Positions 25,109-33,882 are shown, counted from the first letter of the stretch. The stretch: 47,626 nt of DNA from Gammaproteobacteria bacterium (GCA_018067045.1 JAGPVL010000030.1:1-47626); one strand, 5' to 3'. The notes: generated by a model from the letters alone, not told the origin. Translations and numbers: made by a program.

Positions 25109-26191
25109 CTACGCGCGGCGCTCACGCCGTATATCACGTAAAAATACCACCAACGTTCCGATTACCAACAACGGCAGCAAACATGTCACTGCCGCCTGCT
25201 CAAGCCACGCTGCCACAGGGCTGTGCGCTGCCCCGAGGACCAGGTACGCCACGTAATACACATAACTTGCGACAAACAGCGCACCCTTCGCGCGGGTAAT
25301 TTCATAACCGCCGCGAAACATAGGCATACACAGTAGTGCCACACCAATCATTATCGGAACGTCGACCCTAATCGCGTCAGCCGAAACGGGCACCTGCCCC
25401 CAAGATGCGATGCCGGTAAAACCCAGCACACTGAGCAAATTAAAAATATTCGAACCGACGACATTGCCCACAGCAATATCGCGCTCACCTTTGTAAGCAG
25501 CAATAATAGAGGTTGCCAATTCAGGCAATGACGTACCGATTGCTAAAACCGTTAAGCCAATCACTAGCTCACTCACACCCAGCGTCGTCGCAACGGATAC
25601 CGCACCGATCACCAACAACTGCGACCCTGCAACCAAGCCCAACATGCCAACAACCAACCACGCCACGTTACCCAGCGTAGAGTGTGGACGACCCGCTTCT
25701 TCGGTCAGTTCATCGTATTCCGCCAACACCACCGCATTCTTTTCAGCGCGACTTTCAACAATTAAAAACACCACATAAGCAATGACACAGCCGGACAGTA
25801 AAATGCCATCCCACAAACTCAACTTGCCGTCGACTGCGAGCACGTAAAACAACACACTAGCACCGACCATAATCGGCACATCTAGCCTTATCAGCTGCTG
25901 GTGTACAATCAATGGCGCCACCAACGCAGACACACCCAAAATCAATAACACATTGGCAATATTGGAGCCGACCACATTACCCACGGCTAAATCGGCTTCG
26001 CCACCGAGCGCCGACGTCACACTCACCGCCAACTCCGGCGCACTGGTACCAAACGCGACCACGGTTAAACCGACCACCAGCGGCGCAATACCGACAGCCA
26101 ATGCCAGCCGTGACGCGCCCTTTACCAACCAATCCGCGCCGAGCACCAAGACAACAAAGCCGGCGATGATCATAACTACATCCACTAACAT
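25109..26191 (-). CDS. Calcium/sodium antiporter (CaCA family, YrbG-like)
   Basis: 360 residues, about ten membrane helices in two inverted halves. The two alpha repeats are visible: VVGLTVVAFGTSAPELAVSV then LAVGNVVGSNIANVLLILGV in the first half, and VIGLTVLAIGTSLPELATSI then IAVGNVVGSNIFNLLSVLGF in the second. The conserved Glu and Asn/Ser of both GTSxPEL and GNVVGSN motifs are intact, so ion exchange should work. It sits in the inner membrane. It is the last of three genes (MFS, tusA, antiporter) and begins 2 bp after tusA ends. Confidence 0.94.
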   Translation of the reverse strand: MLVDVVMIIAGFVVLVLGADWLVKGASRLALAVGIAPLVVGLTVVAFGTSAPELAVSVTSALGGEADLAVGNVVGSNIANVLLILGVSALVAPLIVHQQLIRLDVPIMVGASVLFYVLAVDGKLSLWDGILLSGCVIAYVVFLIVESRAEKNAVVLAEYDELTEEAGRPHSTLGNVAWLVVGMLGLVAGSQLLVIGAVSVATTLGVSELVIGLTVLAIGTSLPELATSIIAAYKGERDIAVGNVVGSNIFNLLSVLGFTGIASWGQVPVSADAIRVDVPIMIGVALLCMPMFRGGYEITRAKGALFVASYVYYVAYLVLGAAHSPVAAWLEQAAVTCLLPLLVIGTLVVFLRDIRRERRA

Positions 26192-26193
26192 TT

Positions 26194-26454
26194 CTACGCC
26201 TCTTTCTTGCGAATCAAATAACGAAAACCGTTTTCGGTTTGCTCGTGTAACACTAATGTATGGCCGAGGAACTGACAGAATTTCGGCACATCACGCTCCG
26301 TCGACGGATCAGTTGCCAACACTTCTAACATCTCGCCCGGCGCCATATCGCGAACCTTGTTATGCAACAACATCACCGGCTCGGGGCAGAGCAAACCTGA
26401 AGCGTCGAGCCGATGCTCAGCAGCATTGAGCTTCTTGTCATCTAAATCAGTCAT
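26194..26454 (-). CDS. tusA: Sulfurtransferase TusA
   Basis: 86 residues from ATG 26454, preceded by AAGAGCGG; a longer frame overlapping the MFS gene is rejected. The CPxP motif is present as SGLLCPEPVMLL with Cys23 as the sulfur-carrying residue. E. coli TusA (81 residues) hands sulfur from IscS to TusBCD for 2-thiouridine in tRNA. The C-terminal strand pattern (GHTLVLHEQTENGFRYLI) fits the family. The start lies inside the end of the MFS gene (8-bp overlap), and the antiporter follows at once. Confidence 0.94.
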   Translation of the reverse strand: MTDLDDKKLNAAEHRLDASGLLCPEPVMLLHNKVRDMAPGEMLEVLATDPSTERDVPKFCQFLGHTLVLHEQTENGFRYLIRKKEA

Positions 26455-27727
26455 GAACCGCTCTTTTCCAAAAAATTGCGGGCAGTATAGCCGCCAACGC
26501 CAGCGCTGCCGACAGCTGGAAGTGATCTGAATAACCAAACCACTCAGCGCTATAACCACTCATTAATGTCGCCACGCCCGATATCGACAACACCAAGCAG
26601 GCCTGCATCGTATAATCAGTGCCCTCGTGCCGCATCCGGCAACGATCCATCATCATGGTAAACAGGGCCACCGTCGACAAACCATCGGCCAGTTGTTCAA
26701 ACAGCGAAACCATCCAAACACTAGCAGTATCCCCAACATCAATTAGGCCCCAGCCCAACAACCCTAATGCCTGCATCAGACCAAATAAAACCAACGCCCA
26801 AATACGTGCAAATCGCAGCAGCAAGAAGCCCGCCAACACGGCGCCCAATAAACCGATCAAGGAAGAAATGAGTTCAAGCATGCCGATCTGCGTCAGCGTC
26901 CACTGATGGTCCACCAACATGGGCTTAATCATCCGTGAACCAAAGCTATCCCCTAATTTGTAGCCCAACAGTAATAGCAACCAAAGCCCCATGCCTGGGC
27001 GCAGCCAGAACGACAGTAGCTGATCGCGCCACCAGTGCCACGAAATGCGCTCACCGCCCGAACCTGCATTTTCAACAACTTCCGCTGATTCTCGGTATCG
27101 CCAAACCGGCACCAACAGCAGCGCCAGCAACACCGCGAACGTCCACAGCGTTAACCGCCAACCCAACAAATCCAACCCTACCAGCATCGCTGCACCGCCG
27201 ATCATCAGGCCAGCTTTATACCCACCGGTTTGCAAGCTATTGCCGAGACCACGCAAATTCGGCGGCAACATGCGCACCGCAAGACCGTCGCTGGCAATAT
27301 CATGGGTGGCAAAGCAGAGATTCAATAAGAAAAGCAGCGCTAACATCAGCCACAAACCGTCGCGAAACAACCAGAGATTCGGCAGAGCACCCAATAGGAC
27401 CAAAAGTCCCACTGCAACCAATTGGCTGGCAATAACCCAACGCTTACGATGATCGGGGCGCCCTCGGCCCCAGCGATCAACCCACGGCGACCACAGGAAC
27501 TTTAGCGCCCATGGCAACGCTGCTAGTGCAAGTAAGCCAATAAATCGTGTCGGCACACCGGCCTCGCGGGCGATCGCCGGCAAGCTTTTCGTCAGCAACC
27601 CGAATGGTAAACCTTGTGCAAAATAAAGGACGCCAAGCAGAATAATCAGACAACGATTCAAGGATCCACCTTGGCCAGCAGCAGGATGATCTGAAGCAGG
27701 ACGTGCATGCTGCCGAGACTCTCTCAT
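26447..27727 (-). CDS. MFS transporter (AmpG/RhtX-like)
   Basis: 426 residues, about 12 membrane helices. The beginning (LLGVLYFAQGLPFGLLTKSL, then PWALKFLWSPWVDRWGRGR) is the first-helix and loop 2-3 signature of the AmpG and RhtX/FptX group, which import muropeptides or siderophores. The first 25 residues are a polar extension before helix 1. ATG 27727 has GAGAGAGGG upstream. Which substrate it carries cannot be told: no siderophore or beta-lactamase genes are close. It heads an operon with tusA and the Ca2+/Na+ antiporter. Confidence 0.85.
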   Translation of the reverse strand: MRESRQHARPASDHPAAGQGGSLNRCLIILLGVLYFAQGLPFGLLTKSLPAIAREAGVPTRFIGLLALAALPWALKFLWSPWVDRWGRGRPDHRKRWVIASQLVAVGLLVLLGALPNLWLFRDGLWLMLALLFLLNLCFATHDIASDGLAVRMLPPNLRGLGNSLQTGGYKAGLMIGGAAMLVGLDLLGWRLTLWTFAVLLALLLVPVWRYRESAEVVENAGSGGERISWHWWRDQLLSFWLRPGMGLWLLLLLGYKLGDSFGSRMIKPMLVDHQWTLTQIGMLELISSLIGLLGAVLAGFLLLRFARIWALVLFGLMQALGLLGWGLIDVGDTASVWMVSLFEQLADGLSTVALFTMMMDRCRMRHEGTDYTMQACLVLSISGVATLMSGYSAEWFGYSDHFQLSAALALAAILPAIFWKRAVHD

Positions 27728-27902
27728 TTACCCTCTCTCGACATATTAGCCCGTGGACACACACTCGACCGTGCCACTGCGGCTGCCACACGACTTATCA
27801 CGAGGCCAAGACAAGCCTCCCGTAACGGATCTGCTACATGAAATGCTGCACACATTCGGTACAATGGGCGCCTATTTTGGCGTTTAACCTGATAAATACA
27901 AT

Positions 27903-28547
27903 ATGAATATGATGCGCTTGGCCGCACTGGCCTTCTCTTTATTACCGCTTTGCGGATACAGCTACGACGATGACCTTGAAGCTCCTGACGTAACCCTATA
28001 CGTAGAAGCACACGGCGTGCGCAGTGACTTCAGTGAATTCGACGGCGACAACGCAAACGGTCTACGTTTACGCTTTGGCATGCTCTTTAACGAACCCGCC
28101 TTTAGCCGCTGGCACTGGGGTGTCGAAGGCGGCATCAATCAGTTCGGCGAGAGCAATAACATCAGCAGCGTCACTGAACCTGGACAAGGCTTCCCTGTCA
28201 TATCTCAAACCACAAAGCGTGATAAAGAAACAAGACTCAATGGCTTCGAGTTTGGCGCTCGCCTTTATGACGGTGAGATGTTTTATCTACGCGGGGGTGC
28301 ATTTATTTATAGCTTGAAAGAAAAATCTGAACTCACCGTTACGCAACTACTAAGCGACACCTCTACCACCACATTTAGCCTTACTCCTGAAGCCGAAACA
28401 ATCTCGTCTGTAGCACCTTATGTTGGCGCAGGCATCATCTATCCAGTCATCGATAAATCAGCCAGTATCTTGCTCGAATATAACTATTATTATGTCGATA
28501 ACAAGCCGCTTGATAATTTAGCCGTAGGGATAGAGTTTCGATTCTAG
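27903..28547 (+). CDS. Small outer-membrane beta-barrel protein
   Basis: 214 residues with a signal peptide of about 19 residues (ending CGYS-YDDD). The mature part shows alternating amphipathic strands such as TLYVEAHGVRSDFSEF, GLRLRFGMLF and ILLEYNYYYVD. It ends in Phe (VGIEFRF), the signature recognised by the BAM complex. The length suits an eight-stranded barrel of the OmpA/OmpW/OmpX class; no named family is assigned. Two acidic loops (FDGDNANG; the segment around residue 90 with TKRDKETRL) should face outward. It is monocistronic with its own terminator. Confidence 0.85.
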   Translation: MNMMRLAALAFSLLPLCGYSYDDDLEAPDVTLYVEAHGVRSDFSEFDGDNANGLRLRFGMLFNEPAFSRWHWGVEGGINQFGESNNISSVTEPGQGFPVISQTTKRDKETRLNGFEFGARLYDGEMFYLRGGAFIYSLKEKSELTVTQLLSDTSTTTFSLTPEAETISSVAPYVGAGIIYPVIDKSASILLEYNYYYVDNKPLDNLAVGIEFRF

Positions 28548-28585
28548 AGCGCGGAAACTTCTAACCGAGCCCCTAAGATAACAAA

Positions 28586-28620
28586 GAAAAACGCCGGTCT
28601 TGCACCGGCGTTTTTTATTT
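28586..28620. terminator. Bidirectional terminator between barrel gene and purU
   Basis: AAAAACGCCGGT and ACCGGCGTTTTT form a stem around CTTGC, with a T-tract on the plus strand and AAAGAAAAA providing one on the minus strand. It overlaps the last codons of purU. Confidence 0.9.
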
Positions 28621-29559
28621 CACAAACACAACCGTTTTATTACCATCGACAATAACTCGATCTTCTAAATGCCATGTCACCGCGCGCAATAAAACATTCC
28701 GCTCGACATCTTGCCCCAAGGCTTTTAGTTCCGCCGCAGAATGTCGATGAGAAACCCGATGAACATTCTGTTCAATAATCGGCCCCTGATCTAACTCATC
28801 CGTCACATAATGACTGGTCGCGCCAATCAACTTGACTCCTCTCTCCCATGCTTGCCGATACGGATCGGCCCCTACAAACGCGGGCAAGAAAGAGTGGTGG
28901 ATATTAATGATTTGCTGAGGAAAACGCTGCACAAAAGTAGGCGACAATATTTGCATATAACGCGCAAGAACAATTATGTCCACCTGCCCATCCAGAAGAT
29001 CGGCCATCTGAGCATAAGCTTGCTCTTTCGTCTCGGCCACCACCGGCACGCAGTGGTAAGCAATACCAAACCGCTCAACTTCGCTGCGCAGATCCTCATG
29101 GTTACTAATCACCATAGGAATAACCGCAGGCAAATCGCCGCGCATGGTACGCCAGAGAAGCTCCATCAGCCCGTGATCATGGCGCGACACCATAATCGCC
29201 ATACGCTTCTTGTCCCGCGCATAGGATAGCCTCCAATCCATCTGGTAGCCCTTCGCCACGCGTGCTGCAAAGTTCTTTTCCAGCGCTTCAAGCGAACAAT
29301 CCAGCCCCGGTGTTTGGAACTCCAAGCGTAAAAAGAACTTACCGCCCTGAGTGTCGCTTGAATGCTGATCTAAGTCGGTAATGTTAGCGCCATGATGATA
29401 GAGAAAAGTACTCACCGCACTAATAATTCCCGGCTGGTCCGGGCAGGTTATTAATAACCGCGCCGTGGTAGCGGCATTGTCCAAACCTTGAGGGGAGTTC
29501 TGTATAGAATCCGCGCTGATATTACCTTCGCCACTCTGACCTAGCATCACTCTGTTCAA
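28615..29559 (-). CDS. purU: Formyltetrahydrofolate deformylase PurU
   Basis: 314 residues from TTG 29559, which overlaps the preceding TGA (TTGA) and has GGAG 7 nt upstream; ATG 29547 is the alternative. The N-terminal ACT domain (about 33-105, LLITCPDQPGIISAVSTFLY) is followed by the formyltransferase fold: NIHHSFLPAFVGADPY and SHYVTDELDQGPIIEQ carry the catalytic Asn, His and Asp. The enzyme releases formate from 10-formyl-THF and feeds PurT-dependent purine synthesis or one-carbon balance. About 30 N-terminal residues are extra relative to the usual 280-290. Coupling to an AraC gene is unusual. Confidence 0.92.
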   Translation of the reverse strand: MNRVMLGQSGEGNISADSIQNSPQGLDNAATTARLLITCPDQPGIISAVSTFLYHHGANITDLDQHSSDTQGGKFFLRLEFQTPGLDCSLEALEKNFAARVAKGYQMDWRLSYARDKKRMAIMVSRHDHGLMELLWRTMRGDLPAVIPMVISNHEDLRSEVERFGIAYHCVPVVAETKEQAYAQMADLLDGQVDIIVLARYMQILSPTFVQRFPQQIINIHHSFLPAFVGADPYRQAWERGVKLIGATSHYVTDELDQGPIIEQNVHRVSHRHSAAELKALGQDVERNVLLRAVTWHLEDRVIVDGNKTVVFVK

Positions 29560-30572
29560 AACTCTGCTCCGAAATGTTCGCGTCGGTACTGCGAAGGTGT
29601 TTTACCCGTCCATTTTTTGAACGCACGATGAAATGAACTCGCCTCACTAAAACCCATTAACAACGCGATTTCATCAATAGAAAGGTCTTCCTTTGATAAA
29701 TAATAAATTGAAGCATCTTTACGTAGCGTATCTTTAATTTCTTGATAACTGGTATTTGCATCTTTCAAACGTCGTCGCAGTGTTTGCGGCGTCATATTCA
29801 TTTTTTCACAGACCTCAGAGAAATCTGGGAAGTTGTTGCCATATTCTTTCGAAATGATGGCCCGAATCTGAGCAGGCAGGCCAACGTTATGGACATTGCC
29901 CTCCCATAACTGGGCTAAGGAGTCTCTTAAAAATCGGGACAACGAAATCTCATTCTGCACGAGTGGAAGCTCAAGATAGTCGAGCGAAAACACGATTCGA
30001 TTCATGTCCATATCATAGCGTACCGGGCACTCAAACTCAGACCGATACTCATCTTCTGGGCCACGATGAAAATCCAACTCAATCGCAGCAGGCTCAATCG
30101 TTTTGCCTACCATCCAGCTCATAAATCGTAACGACAAGAACAACATTGATTCGATAATAACTTCACGAAAATCAAGCCGCTCACTGGCTTGCACGCGTAA
30201 CTCCGCCATGCCATCAGCGCGCACCAGCGTAGAGTGCAGATCTAAATCGAACAGCTCATAAAAGCGCAGGCCGCGCTCGACCGCTTTCTCAAGATTAGCG
30301 CAGTTAATAACCGCATGCGCCATCATGCTAAAGGTCCCAGGCTTGGACTTACGCCCCTGACCAAAACCAAGAAACTCATCCTGCGTTTGCTGCATCACAG
30401 CGGACATCAGATTGATAAAGGTTTCGCGTTCGATCCGCGCAGTAGAATCTTCAAGTAACGAGCGCGCGATGCCAACTTCGGCCAACAGCTCCGGAATATC
30501 CGCGCCGGCCCGGGCAGCGCCCTGCAAAACACGAATTACCTGCCCTACTGCAATACTGTTTCGATGCCTCAT
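29556..30572 (-). CDS. AraC-family regulator with Arabinose_bd-type N-terminal domain
   Basis: 338 residues. The N-terminal domain (about 15-200) is of the type found in OruR/VirS-like regulators of lipid and amino acid genes. The C-terminal double helix-turn-helix (about 240-335) has MTPQTLRRRLKDANTSYQEI in the first and LSIDEIALLMGFSEASSFHR in the second, followed by AFKKWTGKTPSQYRRE, the AraC signature. It is divergent from an acyl-CoA dehydrogenase gene, which it probably controls; purU follows in the same transcript. A palindrome lies in the 178-bp divergent region. Confidence 0.93.
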   Translation of the reverse strand: MRHRNSIAVGQVIRVLQGAARAGADIPELLAEVGIARSLLEDSTARIERETFINLMSAVMQQTQDEFLGFGQGRKSKPGTFSMMAHAVINCANLEKAVERGLRFYELFDLDLHSTLVRADGMAELRVQASERLDFREVIIESMLFLSLRFMSWMVGKTIEPAAIELDFHRGPEDEYRSEFECPVRYDMDMNRIVFSLDYLELPLVQNEISLSRFLRDSLAQLWEGNVHNVGLPAQIRAIISKEYGNNFPDFSEVCEKMNMTPQTLRRRLKDANTSYQEIKDTLRKDASIYYLSKEDLSIDEIALLMGFSEASSFHRAFKKWTGKTPSQYRREHFGAEF

Positions 30573-30681
30573 TCCTTTTCCTACAGTCGAAAAACACCAG
30601 CCAAGTCAGGCCATGGGGCCCGAATCGGAGCCAATGATAGTTAATGTCAGGCAAATTGGCACTTCACGTCATGGCGAGATA

Positions 30682-30693
30682 AAACGATCGTTT
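30682..30693. promoter_or_regulatory. PsrA-like operator upstream of the acyl-CoA dehydrogenase
   Basis: AAACGATCGTTT is a perfect 12-bp palindrome followed by G. It fits the PsrA fatty-acid regulator site known from Pseudomonas ([G/C]AAAC-N2to4-GTTT[G/C]) apart from an A at the first position. It abuts a possible -10 box (AATAAT, 30695-30700) and lies 57 bp before the ATG. Confidence 0.45.
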
Positions 30694-30750
30694 GAATAAT
30701 GGGCTGACCCTGCGGTCACTGTCACCCTTTATCCTCTACGTGGAGCCCCC

Positions 30751-31878
30751 ATGAAACGCGATCTTTTCGAGCAAGACCATAACATTTTCCGCGACAGCTT
30801 CCGCCAGTTTTGCCAAAAGGAAGTCACCCCCCACACCGAGCGTTGGACCGAACAGGGCATCGTCGACCGCGACGTCTGGAAAAAAGCCGGCGAAAACGGC
30901 TTTCTCGCGCCCTTTGTTGACGAACAGTACGGCGGTCTCGGCCTGAAAGACTTTCGTTACTCGCAAATCATGATCGAAGAACTCGCTGGCACCGGCGATG
31001 CGGGTTTTGCCCTCAGCCTCCACAACGACGTTATTGCCCCTTACCTCGACACCTATGCAACCGATGAGCAAAAAGCGCGCTTTTTACCCGGCGTTGTCCG
31101 CGGCGACACCATCCTCGCCATCGGCATGACCGAGCCAGGCACAGGCTCAGACCTCCAAGCCATCAAAACCAGCCTTGAAGATAAAGGCGACCACTACCTA
31201 CTTAATGGGCAAAAAACCTTTATCTCAAACGGCATCCTTGCAGACCTCGTCATCGTTGCAGCCAAATCCTCTGAAGGCGTCACCATGGTGTTGGTAGAGC
31301 GCGGCATGGAAGGCTTCAGCCGTGGCCGCAACTTAAAAAAGATGGGGCTTAAAGCGCAAGATACCGCCGAATTGTTCTTCGAGAATGTCAAAATACCGAA
31401 AGAAAACATCCTCGGTCAGCCCGGCATGGGCTTTATGTACATGATGCAAAAGCTTGCCCAGGAACGCATCGTCGTTGCCGTCGGCGCCGTTGCCAGCGCT
31501 TGGTACGCCTTTGAACACACCCTCACCTACGTCAAAGAGCGCACCGCTTTTGGTAAGCCAATCGGTAAATTCCAAAATACGCGCTTCAAAATGGCTGAGA
31601 TGAAAACGGAAATCACCATCGCCCAACACTTTATCGACAACCTAATTAAGCAGCACCTGAACAACGAGCTCACGCCTGAAGAAGCCTGCATGGCGAAGTA
31701 TTGGACCACAGACCTACTAAACAAGGTCGTCGATGAAGGCGTTCAGCTTCACGGCGGTTACGGGTTTATGTGGGAATACCCCATTTGCCGCGCCTACGTG
31801 GATGCTCGCATTACGAAGATCTTTGCCGGCACCAACGAAATCATGAAAGAAGTCATCGGTAGAGGCATGGGCCTTTAG
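30751..31878 (+). CDS. Acyl-CoA dehydrogenase, long-chain (ACADL) type
   Basis: 375 residues. FAD and substrate motifs are IGMTEPGTGSDLQA (124-137) and FISNG near 157-161. The usual catalytic Glu of the C-terminal 'YEGT' loop is Ala here (FAGTNEIM), as in the LCAD/isovaleryl branch, where the base lies in an earlier helix; Glu255 in YAFEHTLTYV is the likely one. The block GYGFMWEYPICRAYVDARIT is very close to LCAD enzymes. It would oxidise medium or long acyl-CoAs in the cytoplasm, passing electrons to ETF. The start is preceded by GTGGAG. It is divergent from the AraC gene, with a PsrA-like site between. Confidence 0.93.
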   Translation: MKRDLFEQDHNIFRDSFRQFCQKEVTPHTERWTEQGIVDRDVWKKAGENGFLAPFVDEQYGGLGLKDFRYSQIMIEELAGTGDAGFALSLHNDVIAPYLDTYATDEQKARFLPGVVRGDTILAIGMTEPGTGSDLQAIKTSLEDKGDHYLLNGQKTFISNGILADLVIVAAKSSEGVTMVLVERGMEGFSRGRNLKKMGLKAQDTAELFFENVKIPKENILGQPGMGFMYMMQKLAQERIVVAVGAVASAWYAFEHTLTYVKERTAFGKPIGKFQNTRFKMAEMKTEITIAQHFIDNLIKQHLNNELTPEEACMAKYWTTDLLNKVVDEGVQLHGGYGFMWEYPICRAYVDARITKIFAGTNEIMKEVIGRGMGL

Positions 31879-31911
31879 TCCACCCATAAACCGATCTTGA
31901 TAGCGGCCCGT

Positions 31912-31943
31912 AAAGGGGCAACAACCGTCGTTAGCGCCCCTTT
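31912..31943 (+). terminator. Probable terminator of the acyl-CoA dehydrogenase gene
   Basis: AAAGGGGC and GCCCCTTT pair across a 16-nt loop that can itself close further (AAC/GTT). The T-tract is interrupted (TTTGCATTT), so it is moderate. Confidence 0.5.
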
Positions 31944-32024
31944 GCATTTAAATTTATCTACGTACCGTAAAAATCTGTATTTAAGCGCTTGCCGGATTCC
32001 GTAGGAACGGTAGACTCAAGGGTA

Positions 32025-32408
32025 ATGAACCTACTCATCGTCGAAGACAACAAACCAGTTAGCCTTCTCATTTCGCGGATTGCAGAAGAAGCTGGGCATA
32101 CCTGTTTTATCGCTGCAAATGGCGAGGTGGCATTGCGTCTATATGATCAGCGCGATATTGATCTCATGATCGTCGACGTAGAACTACCCGGCATTGACGG
32201 CTTTGACGTAGCGCGGGAAGTGCGCAACCAATCGGCCCACCTGCCCATCATTGTCATTTCAGGTAATCAAGGTGAAGTGTGGCGGCAACGCGCCATCGAT
32301 GCCGGCGCCAATGAGTTCGTCCCCAAGCCGCTTCGGCCCTCAGCGTTACAAACGTTACTGGACCACCATCTAGCGCAGATCAAGAGCCATCCCGCTCACA
32401 GTCTTTAA
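32025..32408 (+). CDS. Single-domain response regulator (CheY-like)
   Basis: 127 residues from ATG 32025. A TTG at 31989 would add 12 residues. AAGGG lies only 2 nt before the ATG, so the start is not certain. It is a bare receiver domain: acidic pair Glu7/Asp8 (LLIVEDNK), phospho-acceptor Asp51 (DLMIVDVELPGIDG), Ser79 of the switch (IVISG) and Lys101 (VPKPL). There is no output domain, so it must act by binding a partner, as CheY or Spo0F do. No histidine kinase is near. It is alone between the acyl-CoA dehydrogenase and DUF6316 genes. Confidence 0.9.
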   Translation: MNLLIVEDNKPVSLLISRIAEEAGHTCFIAANGEVALRLYDQRDIDLMIVDVELPGIDGFDVAREVRNQSAHLPIIVISGNQGEVWRQRAIDAGANEFVPKPLRPSALQTLLDHHLAQIKSHPAHSL

Positions 32409-32439
32409 CGCCCCCAGTCACCCGCCCCACCCGCAGCCA

Positions 32440-32649
32440 TCATTGCCCAGGCTTCATCCCAAAGTTCTCCCGCTCACGTAGGCTGCGCAGATACATCATC
32501 AGTTCCTGCTCCGCCTCATCACGCGACTCATATGGGCCTTCGATCGTATTTTCACGCGTTGTGAAATACCACTTACTCCCTTCATTAAAAAAGCGTTGCG
32601 AACGAAACCAAGCCTTCTTTAGATCAGCATCTTCATTTCTACTTACCAT
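32440..32649 (-). CDS. DUF6316-like small protein
   Basis: 69 residues from ATG 32649, chosen because a purine-rich GGGAGGGGGAAGG precedes it; a start at 32697 would add 16 residues. The core RSQRFFNEGSKWYFTTREN then IEGPYESRDEAEQELMMYL matches the pattern I recall for DUF6316 proteins of Pseudomonas-like bacteria (a beta-hairpin unit followed by a helix, similar to GYF_2-like 'W.....R.....GPY.s..eA' modules). The function is unknown. It is transcribed towards the receiver gene and lies downstream of the PycTM-like gene on the same strand, 142 bp away. Confidence 0.75.
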   Translation of the reverse strand: MVSRNEDADLKKAWFRSQRFFNEGSKWYFTTRENTIEGPYESRDEAEQELMMYLRSLRERENFGMKPGQ

Positions 32650-32791
32650 AGCCTTCCCCCTCCCATCAGATGTATGCCCTGCTTTAGGTCGCTTCAATGT
32701 ACTGCCTAAATCGTCACACGATCAATACGTTATGGTGAACCCGTCAATAAAAACCGGCGCATCGCCATTAACAGCCCCAAAGCGGCCTTAA

Positions 32792-33385
32792 TTAACGCAT
32801 AACATACTGAATCAGCGCCGCCCCCGGAGCGGCCACTAGGCCAATCAGGAATGCGCGGTACGCAAACGTCAGGAAGCGGTACTTGCGCTGCATAAGCACC
32901 CGACCTAAACAATAAATATCGCGCAGCATCGCCTCATAAACAGCATCATTATCACGCAATAATGGCTGCATCTTTTCAACAAAGTCATCGACAGAAAGAT
33001 CCGCAAAATCACCAAAAAAGAGCAGGTTTCGCTGACTGGTCAAATTGGGGTTATGGTTTACTCGCGGCATAACCGCCAACACCGCAAATAGCGCCGATAT
33101 AACCGCAAAGAACATAATCACTAATAAAGGGGCGTTTAACTCATGCGTGGAAACGTAGGCCATGATAATGGATAGCGTGACAAAACATGCCGCAATCAAC
33201 GCGCTCGCCTTCTGGTCCGCCATCATGCTCAATTGCACATGGTGTTGCTGCATTGTGCGCAACATGTAAATCACCGATGACCGCTTCCCTTCCATCACCA
33301 ACTCCCTTGGCCCGACAAACACGCTCTCGCTAGCCGCAAAGAATTCCACAAAGGCGCTCTTTACTGCTCTCCCAGTATTCGACAA
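32792..33385 (-). CDS. Orphan Pycsar-effector-like membrane protein (PycTM/DUF5706-like)
   Basis: 197 residues. A cytoplasmic N-terminus leads to HHVQLSMMADQKASALIAAC, which matches the start of the PycTM effector domain (pattern 'L..MAD.KA..L'), followed by two hydrophobic helices (about 60-78 and 84-105). A soluble stretch (about 106-170) and a third helix (about 172-193) complete it. In Pycsar defence such proteins sense cCMP or cUMP and damage the membrane. Here no nucleotidyl cyclase (PycC) is within the window, so immunity is not supported by context; it may be a housekeeping relative. The small gene at 33440 starts head-to-head with it. Confidence 0.7.
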   Translation of the reverse strand: MSNTGRAVKSAFVEFFAASESVFVGPRELVMEGKRSSVIYMLRTMQQHHVQLSMMADQKASALIAACFVTLSIIMAYVSTHELNAPLLVIMFFAVISALFAVLAVMPRVNHNPNLTSQRNLLFFGDFADLSVDDFVEKMQPLLRDNDAVYEAMLRDIYCLGRVLMQRKYRFLTFAYRAFLIGLVAAPGAALIQYVMR

Positions 33386-33439
33386 CGGAGCGAATGTGGC
33401 AATATGGCAATCTCAGTCAAAAAAAGCGGAGATAAACCA

Positions 33440-33802
33440 ATGGAATGGGAGCTTAGCCCTGCCTTAGCGGCGTTCCTCGGTACTATTTTAGGCGGTGCCA
33501 TTAGCTATTTACTCAATTCACAGTTACACCGGCATCAATTGGCCGCATTACGGGAACAGAATAAAGCGGACTATATGGCGGAGGAAACTGCCAAACACTT
33601 CCTTAACCATAGAAGCTATACCGACCGCTCCTTCGACACGCTGAAAAAACACCTCGGTGGTTTCGACGACGAAGAGCTGCGTAAAATTCTGGTACGCGCA
33701 GGGGCCATTCGCACTTATCGCGACGACGGCGGCGAATGGTGGAGGTTGTTGTCACGGATGGATGAATATATTCAGAATAAGACACAACGACAGACTGTAT
33801 AG
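33440..33802 (+). CDS. Small membrane-anchored hypothetical protein
   Basis: 120 residues from ATG 33440 (GGAG 8 nt upstream); ATG 33404 would add 12 polar residues without a ribosome-binding site. One N-terminal helix (about 7-27, PALAAFLGTILGGAISYLLN) anchors it, followed by a helical linker rich in Gln, His and Glu. A compact C-terminal unit (about 60-115: HLGGFDDEELRKILVRAGAI then GGEWWRLLSRM) looks like a winged-helix-like fold. The family is unknown. It is divergent from the PycTM-like gene, with 54 bp between the starts. Confidence 0.7.
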   Translation: MEWELSPALAAFLGTILGGAISYLLNSQLHRHQLAALREQNKADYMAEETAKHFLNHRSYTDRSFDTLKKHLGGFDDEELRKILVRAGAIRTYRDDGGEWWRLLSRMDEYIQNKTQRQTV

Positions 33803-33882
33803 CGAAGCCCCGCTTTTACCTCGTAGGTACATGCTCGGTGACATCAACAACCGGGCATGTACCGCTCTCCTACCCTCAAGTA

